The position numbers and the translations under genes were made by a program. A model generated the notes under the pieces. That model saw only the letters and a program-made list of their open reading frames with translations. It was not told the origin of the DNA and made no database searches. Of a DNA stretch of 64,000 nt, positions 60,058 to 64,000 are shown one piece after another. Every line of letters starts with the position of its first letter. Within the stretch, counting starts at the first letter, position 1. The DNA comes from Aureliella sp046290675 (lineage in GTDB: Bacteria > Planctomycetota > Planctomycetia > Pirellulales > Pirellulaceae): assembly GCA_046290675.1 (NCBI GenBank), contig JBKAHA010000004.1, positions 682,001-746,000 of the forward strand, in the 5' to 3' direction.

Positions 60058-60844
60058 TCTCTTGCCTTTCGTAAGGTAGTCCTAGACCGAGTAGCATCTC
60101 GGGTCCACCAAGGAATAAATATCCTTGATCGCGGAGGTTGCCACGCATACGTTTGAGAATGTCAACCTTCACTGACTGCTCAAAGTAAATTAGGACATTG
60201 CGGATAAAGATGACGTCGAACTGACCAAGAAATGGCCATGGTTTTGCCAAATTCAATTGGCGTGTAGTAATCAGTTGGGATAATTCGCTTTTGACCTTCC
60301 AGCTTGTGCCGGAGCGGTCAAAAAAGCGAACCAGTTTTTGAGGTGGCATACCCCGATTGACTTCTAATTGGGAGAAGTTCCCCTCTTGTGTGCGTCGAAC
60401 CATATTATGCGAAATGTCGGTCGCAAGGATGGAAATGTTCCAGTCCTTTAGCTGTGGGAAATGTTCCAGGATGGTCATCGCGATGCTGTATGGCTCTTGC
60501 CCGCTTGAGCAGGCCGCACACCAAATTCGAAACTGGCGTGTCGCCGAATTTCGTTGCATTAGCTCGGGGATGATCGAGTTTTTCAAAGACTCGAACGGGT
60601 GCACATCGCGAAAAAACTGCGTCTCATTGATCGTCGCTGCTTCCGCGACTTTGTCTTGCAGTTTGGGATTGTTGACTCGACGCAGTTCGGCGATCAACGT
60701 TTCGACATCTTTGAGACCGTTCTCAACGGCGACCGTAGTCAGTTGCTGCTCAAGCATCTGAGACTGACGCGGCGCAATCTTGTTGGCTGAGCGTCGGGCG
60801 ACGACGTCCTGCAGATATTCGAGGTCTTGTGTTTTGATGGCCAT
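60026..60844 (-). CDS. cheR: Chemotaxis methyltransferase CheR
   Basis: 272 residues from the ATG at 60844, standard CheR size. It methylates receptor glutamates with S-adenosylmethionine. The N-terminal helical domain begins IKTQDLEYLQDVVARRSANK. Catalytic-domain marks are INETQFFRDVHPFESLKNSI, FRIWCAACSSGQEPYSIAMT (SAM-binding), ISILATDISHNMVRRTQEGN and FDVIFIRNVLIYFEQSVKVD. The end FLGGPEMLLGL is usual. It overlaps cheX and follows cheB by 46 bases. Confidence 0.95.
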   Translation of the reverse strand: MAIKTQDLEYLQDVVARRSANKIAPRQSQMLEQQLTTVAVENGLKDVETLIAELRRVNNPKLQDKVAEAATINETQFFRDVHPFESLKNSIIPELMQRNSATRQFRIWCAACSSGQEPYSIAMTILEHFPQLKDWNISILATDISHNMVRRTQEGNFSQLEVNRGMPPQKLVRFFDRSGTSWKVKSELSQLITTRQLNLAKPWPFLGQFDVIFIRNVLIYFEQSVKVDILKRMRGNLRDQGYLFLGGPEMLLGLGLPYERQEIDASVCYRPN

Positions 60845-60890
60845 AGGATTGTTCTCGTTCGGATGCGGGGGACTTCCGGGGCGACAGAGT

Positions 60891-62066
60891 CTAAGTTCCA
60901 GAAACGGCCAAGGTACGTTGTTGAGAACAGAGTCGTGTGATCTCGTGCGGAATCTCGCCGATCGGCAGTATGCGATCGACCACTTCCGCTTCGACGCAGG
61001 AGCCAGGCATGCCCCATACGGTGCTGGTTGCTTCGTCTTGTGCGATGACATAGCCTCCTTTTTCTCGGAGGCCCCGGCAGCCTTCCAAACCGTCTTTGCC
61101 CATCCCTGTGAGGATGACCGACAATAGGTTGCCTTGATAAACTTTGGTCAACGAGCGAAGCATGGGGTCGACGGCTGGGCGACAGGAGTTTTCGGGCGGT
61201 GTCTTGCTGAGAGTGATATTGAAGCGATCGAGCTTCGCTTTGACGCCCATGTGGTGATCGCCTGGCGCCAAATAGATGGTTCCTGACTGGATCGTGTCTT
61301 GGTCTGCAGGAACGCAGACTGGGTTCTTCGAGTACTGCGAAAGCCGATTCGCAAGTGGCTCAATGAACGCAGTGGGCATGTGCTGAGTAATAAAGATGGG
61401 AACCGGAAAGCTGTCAGGTAAACCGCTAACGAGTGATTGCAATGCTTGGGGGCCACCGGTGGAAACACCAATGGAGACGGCGTCAATTCGGCCCAGGAAA
61501 CGGCCTGTCTTGGAGTGGAAACGCGTGTCTGATGTGTCCGGGGAGGCGGGACTGTTCGAATTCGCTTCCACAATCGATTGAGAGAGTTTTTCTAAACGCT
61601 CCGAAGTCTTTTGTATCGACGCTGCAAAAGATGATTCTGTGCGGCGGTTCTTTTGGGCGAGTGCCGATAGCTTCGGTATCAAATCGACTTTCAGAGCTTC
61701 GAATGCGTCTTTGATATGCCCTTTAGCCTGGGGTTTGGTCGCATATGCGTTAGCGCCCGCCGATAGTGCATCCAGAGTCGCTTCGCTTCCGCCGCCAGTC
61801 AGTGTGCTGAACATGACGATCGGCGTGTTGATCTTTTGTTGGCGAATGTTGCGGACCGCGTCGACGCCGTCCATGATTGGCATCTCAACGTCCATGACGA
61901 TGACTTCGGGTTGATGAACGGGAATTGCATCCAGAGCTTCTTTGCCGTTCGCGCATTCTGCTACGACTTCGAATCGGTTGTCCGCATCCAACGATTGCTT
62001 GATCAGCTTGCGGATGAGACTCGAGTCATCGCAAAGCAGCACTTTGATCTTTTCTGAGCTCAACAT
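60891..62066 (-). CDS. cheB: Chemotaxis response regulator-methylesterase CheB
   Basis: 391 residues with the full two-domain layout. Receiver: Asp13-Asp14, phosphoacceptor Asp59 (PEVIVMDVEMPIMDGVDAVR), Lys111 (YATKPQAKGH). Linker of about 60 Ser/Asn-rich residues. Esterase: Ser202 (SIGVSTGGPQALQ), His229 (FITQHMPTAF), Asp325 (LTGMGKDGLEGC), ending DEATSTVWGMPGSCVEAEVV. This is the canonical CheB of the run and the only one of the three with an intact receiver. Confidence 0.95.
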   Translation of the reverse strand: MLSSEKIKVLLCDDSSLIRKLIKQSLDADNRFEVVAECANGKEALDAIPVHQPEVIVMDVEMPIMDGVDAVRNIRQQKINTPIVMFSTLTGGGSEATLDALSAGANAYATKPQAKGHIKDAFEALKVDLIPKLSALAQKNRRTESSFAASIQKTSERLEKLSQSIVEANSNSPASPDTSDTRFHSKTGRFLGRIDAVSIGVSTGGPQALQSLVSGLPDSFPVPIFITQHMPTAFIEPLANRLSQYSKNPVCVPADQDTIQSGTIYLAPGDHHMGVKAKLDRFNITLSKTPPENSCRPAVDPMLRSLTKVYQGNLLSVILTGMGKDGLEGCRGLREKGGYVIAQDEATSTVWGMPGSCVEAEVVDRILPIGEIPHEITRLCSQQRTLAVSGT

Positions 62067-62192
62067 GGTGTTATCGATGGTCTTGGAGGTGGATACGGGA
62101 ACGCGCAGCGTCGTTCAGATTTTCGATGATGGGCGTGGACTTTGGACCGAGAGTACCGGTCGCGTAAGCGAGTGGTTTACGCGGATTCCAGC

Positions 62193-63095
62193 CTAAAGAT
62201 TGCGTGAGTTGAGATGAATGTCGTTGACCAGTTCGGTCAACGATTCACCAAATTGCGACATCAACGCTTTGCCTCGAGAGATTGTGAGCTCCTGCACTCC
62301 CTCGTTTTCCTCAAATGGATATTTATCAAGTGGCTGTTCGGTTTGGATGAAGTTAGCGAGATGGTCGGCTGCACGAACTAGACCGAGAAGTTTGGCTTTA
62401 GATGGGTCGCTATCCAAGAATATGGTGGAATCATCGTGGTGAGATTCGATGACCTCAGCAATGTTCTCTGGAATGTGCGAGTAGCGGAGGAACCATGCCG
62501 CCAGGTCGCAGTGATTGATGCCATACTCGGCAACCTCTTTCTCTGGCTGCAAGTGATCGTTCTTCATGTCGAGGGTGTCAATATTGCTGAACTCCTCCGG
62601 ACACGCGATCGCCAGCAGCAGTCGGCCGAAGTCGTGGAGTAGGCCGGTCGTGAATTCTTCACCGTTGAAACCGAGATCAAAGGCGCGGTTGAGCACGGTG
62701 CAGGTCGTCGCCGTGGTATGACTGTGCTGCCAAATTACCTCTCGGATCCACTCTTCTTCCAAGGCGAGTTCTCTCATCAGGCTTGATGCACAGCTGGACA
62801 TGATCAGGTTCCGACATTGTCGGAAACCGAGACGTACAACAGCATGCTTGAGGCTGGTTGTGTTGTTGCGTCCACCGAGAAGCGGACTGTTTGAGTAGGC
62901 GAGAATCTCAGCGGCGAGTTTGATGTCGCGTTCGATAAGACGTGCAAATGCCGCTGTTGAACATTCCGGATCGCGGGCCATTTCTAGAGCCTCGACGGCG
63001 ACACCTGGCAATACGGTGATTTCGCCGACCCGGCTCAAGACTCGCTCTTGCAATGCGGCGACCTTGTCTTGGTTTTCTACTTGCGATGATTGCAT
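62193..63095 (-). CDS. HDOD domain signalling protein
   Basis: 300 residues, almost all HDOD: EITVLPGVAVEALEMARDPE, ERDIKLAAEILAYSNSPLLG, the LKHAVVRLGFRQCRNLIMSS helix, and GLLHDFGRLLLAIACPEEFS retaining the HD pair, then HCDLAAWFLRYSHIPENIAE and VIESHHD. It leads the cheB-cheR-cheX-cheY run on the minus strand with 126 bases before cheB. HDOD proteins near chemotaxis genes often tie receptor signalling to other outputs. Confidence 0.88.
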   Translation of the reverse strand: MQSSQVENQDKVAALQERVLSRVGEITVLPGVAVEALEMARDPECSTAAFARLIERDIKLAAEILAYSNSPLLGGRNNTTSLKHAVVRLGFRQCRNLIMSSCASSLMRELALEEEWIREVIWQHSHTTATTCTVLNRAFDLGFNGEEFTTGLLHDFGRLLLAIACPEEFSNIDTLDMKNDHLQPEKEVAEYGINHCDLAAWFLRYSHIPENIAEVIESHHDDSTIFLDSDPSKAKLLGLVRAADHLANFIQTEQPLDKYPFEENEGVQELTISRGKALMSQFGESLTELVNDIHLNSRNL

Positions 63096-63367
63096 GATGA
63101 ACTCGATTCCAAATGAGAACAGTGCTCGTTAGTTGCGATGGCAGTCATTGGCTTCTCGAAGCCTGTTCTGCCTCGAGCGGTCCGATCTGCTGTTCGTTTT
63201 GTTGTGTTCGGTTGAAGCTGGCATGCAATGGAGCTCGTCCATCCGGCGGATTAGAGGAGCCCCGTCTGCGTCAAATCAGGTTTCTTTTGGTTCACTCAGA
63301 CCCAAGCGGTATCTGAATGCATCCCGCGTCGAAGACTGTAGGTTTCGATCTTCGGCGAAGTGCTCTA

Positions 63368-64000
63368 CTAGGCAGTTGTCGATTGGAGGCGGTACTTGCC
63401 CTTTGGAGCTTCTGTTGGCTCATTCGAAAGCGTCTCGCCGACGAGCGCCAGAAGGTCCGCAGCGAGCGATTCGATCTCTTCGGCTGTGGCAAGTGTCTCT
63501 TGAGAACCGCCGGTCGTGGTCTTTGCTGCATCCGCAACGAAGGAGATGTTCTTGGCGATCTCGCTGCTGCCCATCGCTACTTCGGAGGTGTTTCTAGAGA
63601 TCTCGCTGGTCATTGCAGTTTGTTCCTCTACTGCACCGGCGATGGCGTTTTGGCTCTCGTTGATGTTGCAGATGATCTGGCTGACCTGGCCAATGGCGTC
63701 GACCGCGTCAACCGTATCGGATTGAATGGCACTGATTCGACCGATGATCTCTTCAGTCGCTTTGCTGGTTTCTTTCGCGAGTTCTTTGACTTCGTTGGCA
63801 ACAACGGCAAAGCCTTTACCCGCTTCGCCAGCTCTCGCCGCTTCGATCGTCGCGTTCAACGCAAGCAGGTTGGTTTGTTCCGCGATCGAGTTAATGACCT
63901 TGATCACGTTGCCGATTTCCTTGCTGGACTCGCCAAGGCTGGTGATGGTCGAATTTGTACGTTCGGCCGCATCCACCGCGTCGCGAGCAACACTCGCTGC
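63368..64000 (-). CDS. Methyl-accepting chemotaxis protein, C-terminal part (truncated by window edge)
   Basis: At least 210 residues; the frame is open to base 64000, so the start and sensor are outside. The signalling hairpin is complete: IAEQTNLLALNATIEAARAG, KGFAVVANEVKELAKETSKA and the C-terminal methylation helix. The tail carries a Ser/Thr-rich end (YRLQSTTA) without a clear CheR pentapeptide. It is the upstream neighbour of the HDOD-cheB-cheR run. Confidence 0.92.
   Translation of the reverse strand, partial: AASVARDAVDAAERTNSTITSLGESSKEIGNVIKVINSIAEQTNLLALNATIEAARAGEAGKGFAVVANEVKELAKETSKATEEIIGRISAIQSDTVDAVDAIGQVSQIICNINESQNAIAGAVEEQTAMTSEISRNTSEVAMGSSEIAKNISFVADAAKTTTGGSQETLATAEEIESLAADLLALVGETLSNEPTEAPKGKYRLQSTTA

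Noticed and set aside
63133..63597. 154-codon plus-strand frame
   Set aside because: Lies mostly antisense to the MCP gene with Arg/Ser/Cys-rich composition typical of shadow frames.
1..64000. CRISPR arrays, insertion sequences, integrases, prophage genes
   Set aside because: None seen: no regular spacer-repeat array, no transposase or recombinase motif in any supported gene.

Overview
The window is almost entirely a flagellar, motor and chemotaxis gene island. Gene content suggests a flagellated member of the Planctomycetota, probably Pirellulaceae-like. Pointers are the long Ser/Pro/Gln-rich exported proteins beside fliA, a minimal FlgD, a FlgJ without a muramidase domain, STN/TPR envelope proteins inside a flagellar operon, and no flhF/flhG between flhA and fliA. 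The taxonomic call is inference from gene content; no rRNA or other marker gene is present.

Layout. 1-213 is the tail of an SGNH-type hydrolase. 344-10129 (minus) holds an exported hypothetical protein, then, in transcription order, fliL-fliM-fliN-fliO-fliP-flhA-small membrane gene-fliA-small Cys protein-exported coiled-coil protein. Many genes in this run overlap by 1-16 bases. 10130-10688 is a divergent control region with a sigma-28-like promoter (left), a sigma-54-like promoter (right) and five copies of GCAAAG/CTTTGC. 10689-20003 (plus) is flgF-flgG-flgA-flgH-flgI-flgJ-flgN-flgK-flgL. 20345-24785 (minus) is a FlgM-like gene, then fliC, fliD and fliS. 25063-34499 (plus) is an STN/TPR protein, an exported TPR-like protein, a coiled-coil protein, a sigma-54-type AAA+ regulator, fliK, flgD and flgE. 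34622-38665 (minus) is motA, two different motB-like genes, an HDOD gene and a two-TM ion channel with an NAD-binding domain. 39119-48663 (plus) is flgB-flgC-fliE-fliF-fliG-fliH-fliI-fliJ-motE-fliQ-fliR-flhB.

From 48672 the island becomes signalling: a membrane CBS protein, an MCP with a c-type heme motif, an MCP with a PilJ-like sensor, a receiver-less CheB, a membrane histidine kinase, a CheB with a degenerate receiver, a divergent response regulator, then the minus run HDOD-cheB-cheR-cheX-cheY-CheC/CheX-like, and a truncated MCP at the right edge. cheA, cheW and cheD are not seen.

Together the genes encode nearly a whole flagellum: export gate, ATPase complex, C-ring, MS-ring, rod, P- and L-rings, hook, junction, cap, filament and stator, plus a CheR/CheB/CheY/CheX adaptation and signal-termination module. 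The parts that standard models do not explain are the paired MotB-like stator proteins, the AAA+ regulator with an altered GAFTGA loop next to a near-consensus sigma-54 promoter, the short-word repeat cluster at 10250-10425, the uncharacterised small proteins fused by overlap to fliA and flhA, and the envelope STN/TPR proteins in the hook operon.
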